From NCBI GenBank assembly GCA_023614405.1, contig CM042689.1:281301533-281365532 (forward strand): a DNA stretch of 64,000 nt, read 5' to 3'. Of this stretch, positions 13,601 to 24,004 are shown one piece after another. Under the pieces are notes generated by a model that was not told the DNA's origin, ran no database searches, and was given only the letters and a program-made list of their open reading frames with translations. Within the stretch, counting starts at the first letter, position 1. Each line of letters opens with the position of its first letter. Position numbers and translations under genes: made by a program. The stretch comes from Avena insularis. Its lineage: Eukaryota > Streptophyta > Magnoliopsida > Poales > Poaceae.

Positions 13601-14822
13601 ATAATCCACACTATCCAAATAAAATAACATATAAAATTTTATACATTGATGATCAAGTAGGGACTTAATAACCCCTGACATCAAGTGATTCTAGCGCCGT
13701 ATATTACGCGTTAGCCATGATATTTGGAATGGGACAGAGAAGTCAGCTGTATCTTCTTCCTCTCGCATGAAGCTGGATGTGCAGGTGGTATCAAGTATCC
13801 TCGTAACGTGCATATTAATTGGTAATTCGTAGAGGATATGCAGCATATGGGTGGGAACCCTCATCGTCCCACGATAGTTCTGGCATCTAAAGGTTTGAAT
13901 AAACCATTGCCGTAATTCATTATATGGGCATGGTGTACACCAAGGAGGCATGCGAGGTCACGAAGGGGGTAGTGATTGGCTTGGACCAACTACTGGGCCC
14001 CATGTCATGGAATTGTGGATGGGAAAGTACGCCCGGTTGTGCAACAAGGAGTTGATCTCTCATGGGTAAAGTAACGCAGCTCTGCAGAGTGTAAGAACTG
14101 TAACTTGTTACTCCCTGTTCCGGAAAGGAGCTACGAACGCGGCAGGAAAGGAACTCCATGAAAGTTCTGGTCAACCTGTGAAGGCTGATTGTCATAGTTT
14201 TTCAGAATAAAATCAATCTTTGAAGAAAGATTTACAAAAGTTGCATAGTGCCAAGGATTTATAATCCGAGGTGGTAGTTAGAGCATCAAACTTCCCACCT
14301 TGCATATAATGAACTTGTTGGGTAACGCCGTTACTCAGTGTTTCCTGTGATCCCTTGCTTAGACTCTGAGGATCCCGAAGACGTGCCAATGTATGTAGCC
14401 GAATGCTAAGAAGAGGTGTTCTACGATGAACCTGATCTGTCCAGAGGTGTTGAAGGAGTGGATTACGAAATCGGCTACGGTGTCGATGATAACGAGTCCA
14501 ACTAAGTATCCTTAGTTAGTAGTAACCAACGGAGCCGAGCAGCATGAACTCTATAGAATAAGCTGCTAAGCTCAACTCCTAGTCGGAGTTGTTACTTTTA
14601 AATTCCGCTGAGACACTTTATATTTTGGTTTGAAAGTTGGATCTTTAGGAAGTCTTGAACTTTCGGTATTGTAATAATAAGGTGTGTATATTTGTAATAT
14701 GGACCCGCAATGTTTCTGTTGTACCACTCTGAGAGATGTGATATTTACAAAACGGTGTTCTGTGGATGTCATGTCAACGACTAGAGTATAGTACACATGA
14801 AGTGGTATGCTGGGTCACAGCA
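10610..14822 (+). repeat. 3' LTR of chromovirus, 4213 bp
   Basis: Starts TGTAACATCCC, ends GGGTCACAGCA. Positions 11171-14822 repeat 1-4283 apart from a roughly 648-bp gap at about 13647. No coding region is supported. The first ~560 bp (10610-11170) are AT-rich and have no counterpart in the window because the 5' copy is cut. Confidence 0.93.
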
Positions 14823-14904
14823 AAAAGCCACTGCGTGGCACAGGAAGTGTTCATGAAGATATTACAACAAAAGAAAGATGATAACTATCCTACAACTATA
14901 AGGC

Positions 14905-17765
14905 CTAAGCAGCTGCGTCCTGAGTGGCCTTGGAGCCAGATTGCCTGCTCTTGACCTCTTCCAGCTGCCTCACCGCGTACTCCGCTAGCAAGCCAATCAG
15001 CTTCGGCCCATAACGTTTATAGCAGGCAGCATAGAGGGCAAAGGCTACCTGAGATCCGTCAGGAGCCGTTGGCATCTGGGAGGTGACCTGATGAAGATCC
15101 AGCTCCGCCCCTGACGCCATGGCCATCGCCAACCCCATGGACGCGCTGATGCCCTTCAGTTTGCGCATGTACACCGCGGGCGCCTCGACAACAAGATCCG
15201 CCAACAAGTTGACATCCTCAAGGGCAACGCCCTTGGGGACGAGATCCTTGTAGAAGCGCCCGAGAACCTCCTTGGCTTTGGCAAGAGAGCCAACCACAGT
15301 ACTAAGCGGTCTTTGATTGCCGCAGTAGCATCATCCAGAGCACTACCATGCTCCAGAGAATTGCGGTCGAACTCAATGCCTGCGGCATCTAGAAAAATGG
15401 AAAAAGCAAAATGAGAATCAAGCAAAACCAGAGAGAGAAGGCAGCCAAAATGGAACAAGTATAGACGAAATTACTCACCCAAAATAGCCTTGGCGGCAGC
15501 CATCAACTTCTCGGCTACCTCCTTCTCGCGCGAAGCCGCGGCGGTGGCGAGCTTCTCCTCGCGATCCGTAGCTTCCTGCTGCAGGCGCTCCTTGGCCGCA
15601 GCTGCGTCGGCTAACTCCCGCTCGAGGCGCTCCTTCGCACCAACGAATTCCTCGGCCTTTTTCTCCGCTCGCCCGAGGCTCTTTTTGAGAACATCAAGCT
15701 CGCAGAGGGCAGTGTTATTTTCATCTGCAAAAAGCAGCGAAAGTATGCATGAGATTTGCAAGCTGGCAAGCAGACGAAAAAGTAGAAGATCTAGTTAAGA
15801 ATGTACCTTGAAGCCGCTGCAGGCTAGCCTCCAATGCCATATGCTGCTTCACCAGTTGGTTGGCTCCTTGCACAAAAGGCTGCAAGAAGAAACAACTTAT
15901 CAGGAAAAGGGCTCGGGGCTGCGCCCAAGAAACGAGCAAAAATAAATCAAACACACGAAAAGCGCTCGGGGGCTCCCCCCCGAGACACGCACAAAACAGA
16001 AGCAATGATCAGCAGATCATACGAAAAGCGCTCGGGGGCTCCCCCCACGGCAATAATGGAAACACTTACATGATCAGACGGAGACTCCGAAGGTCCGGCT
16101 GTAGTCTTCTGGGAGACGACCACCCGAACCCCCTGCGGAGAAGGGTTCGGAGCAGCGCCCCTAGAGGTGGCCACCGTCTGAGAGGGAGGAGGCGTCACCT
16201 TCGACTCCCCCACCATCTCCTTTGTGGCATCGCTAAACGAGCCCTCAGAAGAGTGGCTGCAAAATAAAAACACCAGTCAAAGACAAGCAAGCAACAAGGA
16301 AAGATAGCAAAAGGCGTCCGAAGGAACTTACGAGTCCATATCGCTCAAGTTGAAGATAGGCAAGGCCCTCTTTCCCTTCTTATCTTCCTTCTTATCTTCC
16401 TTCTTCCGCTTAGCCGGCGGCTGCTGCGCTACAGCCTGCATAGGCGTGGCCGGAATAGGGGAGGAAGAGCCACCACACCTCCACTATGACGCACAAGGCA
16501 TGGCGGGTCCCTAGGCATCGGTGGAGTCGAGGCATCCGACGATTCGCTCGAGCTCCGTGCCTGCTTTCGGGTGTGCTCCTCGCTCGACTCGGGGGCTTCC
16601 TCAACCGGTGACTGCGTCGAGGGAAGCTCAGACATGGAGTCCACTACCTCCTTGTTTGGCGCATCTGGAAAATGTTCGGGTAGTGGAGTCACCATGCCAG
16701 GTACCTTGAACTCCTGCACAAAGAAAACAAACTTTCAGAACAAGGAAGAACAAGAAAACGCATTCGGAAAAATCACTACGCGCACGTCTCAGATCTACAC
16801 CTGCGGCACCGGTCGAGAGGCGCTGAACGGAGGGGTCAGTGATCTCCCCGGAAGGTCCTCATCAGCTTTGATCTTCAACAGCAGCTGAAGGACTCTGTCG
16901 AGGTCCCCCTTGGAGAGCTCCTCAGCCGCAACTCTCGTCGGGTCATGGCGGACAGTATAAAGGAACATCGGGTGCGCCCTAGCCTGGAGCGGCTGCACCC
17001 GACGTTTGAGGAAGGTGCGGATAATATCCACAGCATTCACCTCCTTCTCCGGAATCACCTGGAGGTCCTCCACCCGACGGTAGAGCTCCTCTATATCCTC
17101 CACCTCACCCTCCAGGATGTGGTTCTTCCAGGACCTTTTCGGCTGGATTTTCTGGGTGGAGTTGAAAGGGGCAAGGCCAAAGTCTTGCCCGTCCACTGTG
17201 GAATTGCGGATATAAAACCACCTCCTCTGCCAGTATTGGACAAACTCAGACATTGAAAAGGAAAAGAAGAGAAAATTGGATCGAAGGGAAATAATGCAGC
17301 CGCCGATCGGATAAACTCCGTTGGAACCGGATTGCCTCTTCACGGAATAGAGCTTCCGGAAGAGGCCAAAGTGCGGCTCGATACCGAGCCAGCACTCGTA
17401 GAAGGTGATGAAACAGGCGATGTGGAGAAGAGAATTTGGGGAGAGATGGTGGAGTTGGATGCCATAGAAAAAAAGCAGTCCACGGAGAAAATCGTGGACT
17501 GGGAGAGAGAGGCCCCGAAGGACAAAAGCAACAAACATGACCCGAAACCCTGCGGGTGGATGGGGATTACCTCGTCACCGGGAATCTTGACGGCCTCCTT
17601 GTCCTGCGGGATCATACCCCGCTCACGAAGCTTGCGCAGGTCGCCCTCACGCGTCTTCGTACGTCGCCACCCACCATCGGTGATGCGAGTGGCGGTGGTG
17701 CCCTTTTTGCCGCCGGCAGCAGCGCTGGTGCCCACCATGGTAGAGGCCTTCTTCGGTTTCCCCAT
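14905..17765 (-). pseudogene. Antisense ORF of Retand-1 with PF04195-like domain, at least six exons
   Basis: Minus-strand spliced gene opposite to its element, starting MGKPKKAS at 17765. Exon 1 (to about 16793) carries the 'putative gypsy type transposon' domain as I remember PF04195: SLPVHDFLRGLLFFYGIQLH, then HIACFITFYECWLGIEPHF, then a basic C-terminal part. Further exons read as about 16717-16330, 16259-16070, 15886-15805, 15725-15482 and 15390-14905, each with GT donor and AG acceptor. They encode an acidic Ser/Pro-rich linker, a long Ala/Glu/Lys coiled coil (KERLERELADAAAAKERLQ) and a helical C-terminus. Frameshifts are seen near 17555 (exon 1), about 16450 (exon 2) and about 15300 (last exon), so this copy is dead. 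Function of the family is unknown. The stop at 14905 is 82 bp from the chromovirus junction. Confidence 0.78.
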
Positions 17766-18153
17766 TGCAGTACGGCAACGGCGGCGGTGTGAGCGCAGAA
17801 AAGTGGACGGGAAATATCGAAGAACTTCTAGCGCGCAGCGAGAAAAGCTCAAGAAAGTGGAAGCAAGTGAAAAGCGAATGGTTGCGGTGAAAACAAACCA
17901 TTTTTTCCCCATAGTTATAAGGACGAAGACGATGAAAAGGGACCGTTCATCGGGAAGCCCTAGAGCCAGCATCAAATCCAGCCGTCCACGTGTCAGCACA
18001 GCTGCGAACCGTCGCTCGCACGCCGTCCACCACGCATGGAAACCGAGGAGACGCTGTAATTATCGCCACGTCGTGCATGACCATTCAACTCCAAGTCAGA
18101 AAGTGGACCCACGTTCGTCCAGTCGCGTCACCTCTGGCGCCGCAGACGCTTGA

Positions 18154-19085
18154 TATCACCGATCGTCAGCACCGACGTCATCAAAGCTATACTAGCAACG
18201 GTTACAAATTTTCGGCTAAACAACTAAAGTACTCACTCGAATCTACGATTCGATCAACTACTCGGGGGGCTACTCCTATCAGGAGCGCTGGCCGCGCACC
18301 CGAAGCATAAATAGCGTACTATGCCAATGAACTATTCTTTGAGTCCTACGTCGAGTCTATGACTCCACTACGGACTCGGGGGCTACTCCCATAGGGAGGA
18401 TCGATTCAGGCGTCTGAAAAAATTGTGTCCTATGGACCTGAAGCAAACAAAGGCTGAATTAAAGTCTCTGCTCGAGTCTACGACTCGAGCAGACACTCGG
18501 GGGCTACGCCCATAGGGAGCGCTGGTCGTGCGCCCTATGAATTCTTTGACTGCGATCTTTCAGATCAGAACGCAAAAACTTTTAGGCAACTTTGCCCCGA
18601 TTAACGCTAAGTGAGAAACATCCTCCTTGGCCACCCAAAACACCTCCATGGTGATAAATTTTCGGATGATGTGTCTATGACGCAAAGATAAGACCTACAG
18701 ATACCATCTAATGGCCTGGTAACGCACACGATTGCGCTCTGCTAGTAAAAATACGTGCCAACAGGCGAGATGAAGATCCCGACAAACGCGTTGGGTACAT
18801 CATTCAAAAATTACTGGAATCCTACTCCTGTAAGTCCTCAACGGCCTGAGTTGAATTACGCCAGCATTTGTTCTGGGTTCGAGTCGAGGGACTCGAATCT
18901 GAAGAAGATCGTGTTGTTTTGTCCTAAGACAGTTAACTGGCCCCGATCCGTCGGGAGAGTCAGGCACACGCATCAACAATCCCTACACACCAGAATCATT
19001 TCTCTAAAGAGCAGAGACAACTACACCTGAAAGATTGAAGAGTCCTCAGCCGAATCTACAATTTGACTGAACACTCGGGGGATAC
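18154..19085 (+). repeat. Retand-1 3' region with hairpin + PPT-like boxes
   Basis: No gene is supported here. CTCGGGGGCTAC-type boxes occur at 18261-18273, 18375-18386 and 18496-18507. The real PPT, CTCGGGGGATAC, is at 19074-19085, directly before the LTR. The first three boxes are preceded within 2-9 bp by a short inverted repeat (18237-18253, 18353-18365, 18467-18493), the largest with 12-bp perfect arms around a TAC loop. Each of these boxes is followed by a variant of TCCCATAGGGAG. Confidence 0.85.
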
Positions 19086-19581
19086 TGACATGGTTATACC
19101 CTACGGGTACACGACTTCAGCATACCTGGTCCAGCCCAAGCAAGGCCCACGAGAATGTACGCGGCCCATGAAGATATTCGGGTGGCCCAAGCCCATGACG
19201 TCTTCGGAACCTTGGAGAGCAAGACTAGATTAGATAGAATTCAAAGGGGCAAACCCTAAACCTGTAACTGACTCGATCTGTACCTAGGGCCTGCCTAATT
19301 CTATATAAAGTCTAGGAGGGCACAACGAGGAGGGCACCTCTCATACCACCGCATACACACCTCCACGCCAGATTGCATCTGCGCACCCTTGTAACTTTCG
19401 GTTCCGCCGTAATCAAGAGCAGACAAGCAGGAGTAGGGTTTTCCCTCCGGGAGCCTAAACCTGGGTAAATGTCGTGTCCCCTGGTTGCTTGTATGTTAAC
19501 CGTTCCACGATCTCCAGCACCCCCATATTCTCCAAAACCCAAGCTCATAACAATGGGCATTGACAAGATCGATCCTCGTCA
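19086..19581 (+). repeat. 3' LTR of Retand-1, 496 bp
   Basis: Begins TGACATGG and ends CCTCGTCA, giving TGAC/GTCA inverted ends, and directly follows the PPT. Its left half holds a TATA box at 19302-19309 (TATATAAA), consistent with U3. No partner LTR is in the window. Confidence 0.82.
19302..19309 (+). promoter_or_regulatory. TATA box of Retand-1 LTR
   Basis: CTATATAAAG about 215 bp from the LTR start is the likely U3 promoter core for this LTR. Confidence 0.6.
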
Positions 19582-20032
19582 GGTAGGGTACCAGAACGGA
19601 GTTTCTCATTCCGAATCGCGGCTTCTGTTGGTGGCGGCGCAGCGGAACTCTTTCTGGAAAAACGTTGAACCCCCCTGAGTTTTTAGGTCAGAGGGCAACT
19701 TATAGGCGAAGAGAGAGGCCGAGGGGATTCCTGGGCTGGCCACACCCCTCCCAGGCGCGGGGTGGGCCCACCCGCACGGCATGGGGATGTGGGCCACCCA
19801 GGGCTCCCCTCCGTCTCGTATTCTGGCTCCGTGGATCTTCTGGTGAAATAGGATTTTTGGCATATTTTCCGGGATTTTTCCTAATAGTTGATTTTCTACA
19901 CAAAAACTAGACACCAAGGTAATTCTGCTGAAAACAGCATTAGTCCGTGTTAGTTGTATCCAAATCACACAAGTTTAGAGGAGAAACAATAGCAAAAGTG
20001 TTCGGGAATGTAGATACGTTTTGGACGTATCA
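19582..20032 (-). repeat. Athila-1 3' LTR, truncated by Retand-1
   Basis: Complement starts TGATACGTCCAAAACGTATC at 20032 and matches the first ~450 bp of the Athila-1 5' LTR (52100 to about 51655) with scattered changes. The similarity stops at the Retand-1 LTR boundary, so the remaining ~900 bp should lie left of Retand-1's 5' end. Confidence 0.9.
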
Positions 20033-20047
20033 ACTCCCCCCAAGCTT
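20033..20047 (-). other. Polypurine tract of Athila-1
   Basis: Complement reads AAGCTTGGGGGGAGT directly before the LTR start, a typical Athila PPT. Confidence 0.85.
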
Positions 20048-21901
20048 AATTTATTGCTTGTCCTCAATCAATTCAGTTGAAATCTGAGTGCGATAAAAGA
20101 ACTTTCACGAACACATTTGCTTCATATGATGTATATATTCTCAGCACAGGAGTAGATACTTAAACCATTCATCATAAGAAGTATGCAACTAAGTCCACTC
20201 AATAGTCATTGCAATCTATGAAGAGAAACCAACTCAATAATAAGTAGCATGAAACATAAACATAAGCAACATTGAAATTCTCATAAGAAGGTATGATAAA
20301 GTGGTATCTCGCTTGCCTTTGTTTATGGAACACAATATAAATGCCAAGGCACCTCTGAAGTTCACATGAAGACTAGAAGTAAAGATATCAGAGATACAAG
20401 CATCAAAGTCATGACATAATTAACCAAGTTTTGAGACAAACACAAGAATGATAACTATGCTCTCAAGAAGGTGCTCAAAGAATAAGTGGTGACTCAACAA
20501 GGAAGTGAAAAGGTTTTGAAAACTTTGAAAGGCTTCCAAATGCTGAAAGCAAGGTACTCACTAGCTTTGAGCTCTCATTGCCCCTATCATAGGCATCTTC
20601 ATGTGGTTAAAGGTGAAAATGAGGTCCAATATGAGTTATATGCTTGACAGACCATAAACTGGAAATCCCAAGTCCCTTGAGTAAGAGGGACGCTCCTCAT
20701 GCTACTCAACTTTAGTTACCGGTAAGTTCTTGTCATTGTAAATACATGCATATCATAGAGAACCGCCAACGGGGTACCCCTTGCACATGATACGGGAGCT
20801 ATCCCATAATCAAAATGACAAGGCAAGCAGACAGTGAGCATCTCAGCGATCTTTTTATTTACTATGTGCATAGCTTTTTATTGAGGATGCTTCACAGAAT
20901 GCTCACTATAGTGATGCTGCAAGTTTCCACCATGATTACGCATGGCTTAGGATAGTGGCCCAGGCATTTCTCTAACACATATATATAACTTCATGAACTC
21001 ACAAACTCCCCTTTTATTTCATACCGACGACATCCGCAAACAAAAGAGCATGGTATCAACTGGATATGTATCCATAAGTGTTGAAAACGTTCCCCGTGAC
21101 AGCACGGTTCTGCTAACTCCCAGCCTATAATTTGCAAGCATATAACTTTCATGGATAGTCACAATGGTTCAGCCTTATTAAGTGCAAGGAATAAAGTGTG
21201 CCATCAAGTTCGTGAGAGCTTTACTAACTAACTTTCTCAAAACAGTCAAACATTTTATTTGGAACAAAACAAGGCATAATGAATATGCACTGAAATAGCA
21301 AATGATGCTAATAGGTAGGTATGGTGGACACTGTTGGCAAATTGGTTTTGGGGAGTTGGATGCAAAGGTAGAGCTCATACTCAGTGCAAGTGAAGGCTAG
21401 CAATAGAGAGGGAGCGACAAACGAGAGAGCAATAACTGTCATAATCATGCTTACAACAAAACATGACTAATTATGGCATGAAAGTGATACAAGAACTCGG
21501 AGGCAAAATAATCATCGAGGCTTACTGACTATTGTTTAGTCATCTGCATGCGTGAGCATGTGCCAAGTCGATTCACATGAAACGTTTAGAGGAGGATACC
21601 ACAATATCATACCAAGTATGAATAAAACAATGCAAGCAAACATTCATATGACAAGCTACAAACTATTAGCAAACTGGAGCTAATCACAAGAAAGCAAGAA
21701 CTACTAAGCATCCAACAATAACATACACCTTACATGAACAGACTAAGCATGCTCACCATGATGAGTATATGTACAAAAATGAAAAAAAATAGAGTCTGTT
21801 ACCAGCCTCTTACCACACCTCAAGTTGTCTTAATCTTCATTATTGATCTTCACTTGTGTGGATTGAATAATAACATGAAACCAAACTCCATTGAGGACGG
21901 C
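20048..21901 (-). other. Noncoding 3' region of Athila-1
   Basis: About 1.9 kb of AT-rich sequence with no frame over 75 codons and no recognisable domain on either strand. It lies between the env-position ORF and the PPT once the inserted Tat element is removed. Confidence 0.7.
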
Positions 21902-21906
21902 TGAAC
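21902..21906. repeat. Left TSD of Tat-2 (TGAAC)
   Basis: TGAAC directly precedes the LTR and is repeated at 35039-35043, directly after the other LTR. Confidence 0.92.
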
Positions 21907-22434
21907 TGTCGTGGTATTGCCGACGAGTACACCATAGAGGGGTCCTCATAGTGCGTGTTTAGAGACGTGGGGGAAGGCGGACGGTTGACGGGTACGAGGT
22001 AACACATCTTACCCAGGTTCAGATCCCACAATGGTGGCGGAATCCTACTCCTGCTATAAATCACTATAAGGGCAATACACCGAGTTACAGGGACTGGTTC
22101 GTTGTGTGAGGTATGATTTGATTGATGCCCTAAAGGCTCCCATAGGCCCGACTTATATAGTCGCCATGTCCTAGGGTTATAGGGAAAAGTCCTAGCCGAA
22201 CAGGTTACAGAGTCCTACACTGCCTACAACTAGTCTAGCGTGTCTTGCACTCCAAGGCTCCGGGTACGTCGGTAACTCCTCTGTAGCCTTCCTTTATCCG
22301 ACATGGGCCTCCCTTCTGGATCCATCTAACTGGGCCGCCCAGCAGGCCATGGGCCATGCTACCAACTATGGGTCACCCGGGTTATCCGGATAGGAGACAT
22401 GTTATGAGGATACCCATATAGCATATCCCCAACA
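21907..22434 (-). repeat. Tat-2 3' LTR, 528 bp
   Basis: Complement runs TGTTGGGGATATGC ... ACCACGACA. It is the same length as the 5' LTR with scattered point differences. A minus-strand TATA box (TATATAAG) lies at 22152-22159. Confidence 0.95.
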
Positions 22435-22446
22435 GTAGCCCCCGGA
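22435..22446 (-). other. Polypurine tract of Tat-2
   Basis: Complement TCCGGGGGCTAC abuts the 3' LTR. It resembles the Retand-1 PPT CTCGGGGGATAC and the internal boxes of both elements. Confidence 0.82.
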
Positions 22447-22850
22447 GAACTCTGAGATCTTGCACCGTCTTGCCTCTTCACGTTGAATGCTCCGTCTAGA
22501 TGGATGTCGGCAAATAGTCAAGCAACATCTTGTAGTCCTCCCAAAGAACCCTGCAAGGTTTTCTCCGTCTTCAACTTGTAAGTCAGAGAATTGCTAAATC
22601 TTCTATCGTACTCTTCCGTAGCCGGACTGGATCCGTCCATGCCGGAATCTTCCGATGTGATGGTTCATCTGCCAATGACAGCTAGGGCGACATAGACATA
22701 GGCCAGCAACACCTCGTAACTCACACATGTAGAGAATGCATGTCCGTTTTTCCCGCGCGAGCGATAAGAACCGTTAGCGGCGACGGTTGGCGACATGGCG
22801 AAATTTCCACGCACGCCCCCACACACGTCGCCCACGCGACAACCGTAGGG
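22447..22850. other. Tat-2 3' untranslated segment
   Basis: About 400 bp between the PPT and the Angela-like LTR fragment. No gene is supported. By comparison with Retand-1 the antisense ORF should start near here, but its PF04195-like N-terminal part is missing. Confidence 0.6.
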
Positions 22851-24004
22851 AGCCATATGAATTTCCAGATTCCTCTATTGGTTATTGATCGGAGGAGTGT
22901 CTCGATCATGTTCGCATAATTCACGAACCGTAGGGAGACACACTTAAGGATTCAATGTTGTTGTGTAGTTATGGATGATGAGTAAGAGACCGAATGTTGT
23001 TCGGAGACTCGGATGGGATCCGGGATATTATGAGGAGATCCGGAATGGTCCGGTGAATAAGATTCATATAAGGAAAGTCCTGTTTCGGAGTTCGGAAATG
23101 ATTCTGGTGTTTTCACCAGGAATGTTCTAGAAGGGTCTGGAAGGTCCGGCACTCCGGAGGGGGAGGGTACATGAATGTGTCATGATAATGTGGAATGGTT
23201 GCATCATGTACTAGGTCACTTGGCTGGGCAATATGAAGAGATAAATCAAATCCAAGTTCGAAAGTCAAACGCCAATTTGAAAAGTCAAATCCGAAGTTTG
23301 CTTGGTGGAGGGAGAGTAGAAAACCTAACTAGGGTAGGAGTCCCACTCCCTCCACCCGTCGGCCAAGGAGGAGGAGTTGGAGGAGGAGTCCCTCCTCCCA
23401 ACTGCCTCCCTCCCACCTATATAAGGAGGGGTAGGGCGCCCCTACCCCTCACACCTCAAACCATAGCTCCTGCGCGCCACCACCTCCAAGTGCTGCCACC
23501 GCCTAGGGCTCCTCCCAAGTCGTCGACTAGGGTTTCCCCAAACCCTAGCCGCCGGCTACACCACCCCCTTGGTGCTTCTACGCCCTAGATCGCCAAGGCC
23601 CCTCTCTTGCTCCACCATACTCGCTCCGGCTTAAGGCGAAGCCCTGCGAGATCTCCCCTCTACTTCTGACACCACGCGGTCGTGCTGCCGGAATCACGAG
23701 GAGAGTGGTACAACCTCCGCTGCATGCTGGAACAAGGGAGAGGAAGGTCTTCATCGAGTACCGAACGTGTGACCGACTGCGGAAGCGCTGCCGGAAAGCA
23801 ACGCCGGAAGGATCGTCTTTGCGATCTTGAGATCAGCAAGAGTATGACTACATCACCCACGAGAATCTGCTCTTGTTAACCGCTTTGGAATCTTCGAGGG
23901 TGAGTGCTTCTATCGACTCGTTGCTACAATCTAGTAGATAGATCTTGGCTTGTTTGTGTGCATGCGGTAGAAAATTTTTGTTTTCTATGCTACGAACCCC
24001 TACA
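22851..24004 (+). repeat. 5'-truncated Angela/BARE-like copia LTR
   Basis: Starts abruptly inside the LTR (CATATGAATTTCCAGATTCC) and ends at the true LTR terminus CGAACCCCTACA at 24004. The same family is present in reverse at 52584-53066 and 56343-57142. A TATA box lies at 23417-23426 (CTATATAAGG). No PBS or internal copia sequence follows; the Tat-2 antisense ORF resumes at 24005. It is therefore a solo-LTR-like remnant whose left part, with adjacent Tat-2 sequence, is deleted. Confidence 0.83.

Larger units (their letters stand above)
1..14822 (+). mobile_element. Ty3/gypsy chromovirus (Tekay/Del-like), 5' end cut by window
   Basis: Autonomous-type LTR retrotransposon, now defective. Order seen on the plus strand: 5' LTR (partial), PBS matching initiator tRNA-Met, an extra ORF, gag with two CCHC knuckles, protease, RT, RNase H, integrase, a C-terminal chromodomain-like segment, PPT and 3' LTR. 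The protease-RT-RH-INT order defines Ty3/gypsy. The chromodomain-like tail and LTRs above 4 kb fit the Tekay/Del clade (family knowledge). It is dead: two in-frame stops in the extra ORF, a stop in gag, a stop before the integrase core and two integrase frameshifts. It lies just past the 3' end of the antisense ORF of the Retand-type element to its right. Its TSD cannot be paired because the left end is outside the window; AAAAG at 14823-14827 is the candidate right copy. Confidence 0.93.
14823..19581 (+). mobile_element. Retand-1: 3' end of a Tat-lineage Ty3/gypsy element
   Basis: From left to right: an antisense multi-exon ORF, a noncoding region with repeated PPT-like boxes, a PPT and a 496-bp LTR. 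An antisense ORF between pol and the 3' LTR is a known hallmark of the Retand/TatII group. Its gag-pol and 5' LTR must lie left of the chromovirus, outside the window. The LTR end is immediately followed by truncated Athila LTR sequence, so Retand-1 inserted into that LTR. The expected right TSD is GGTAG at 19582-19586; the left copy is not visible. Confidence 0.82.

Noticed and set aside
14905..19085. Plus-strand open frames such as 17332-18153
   Set aside because: They are shadows of the minus-strand spliced antisense ORF, which explains splice sites and domain.
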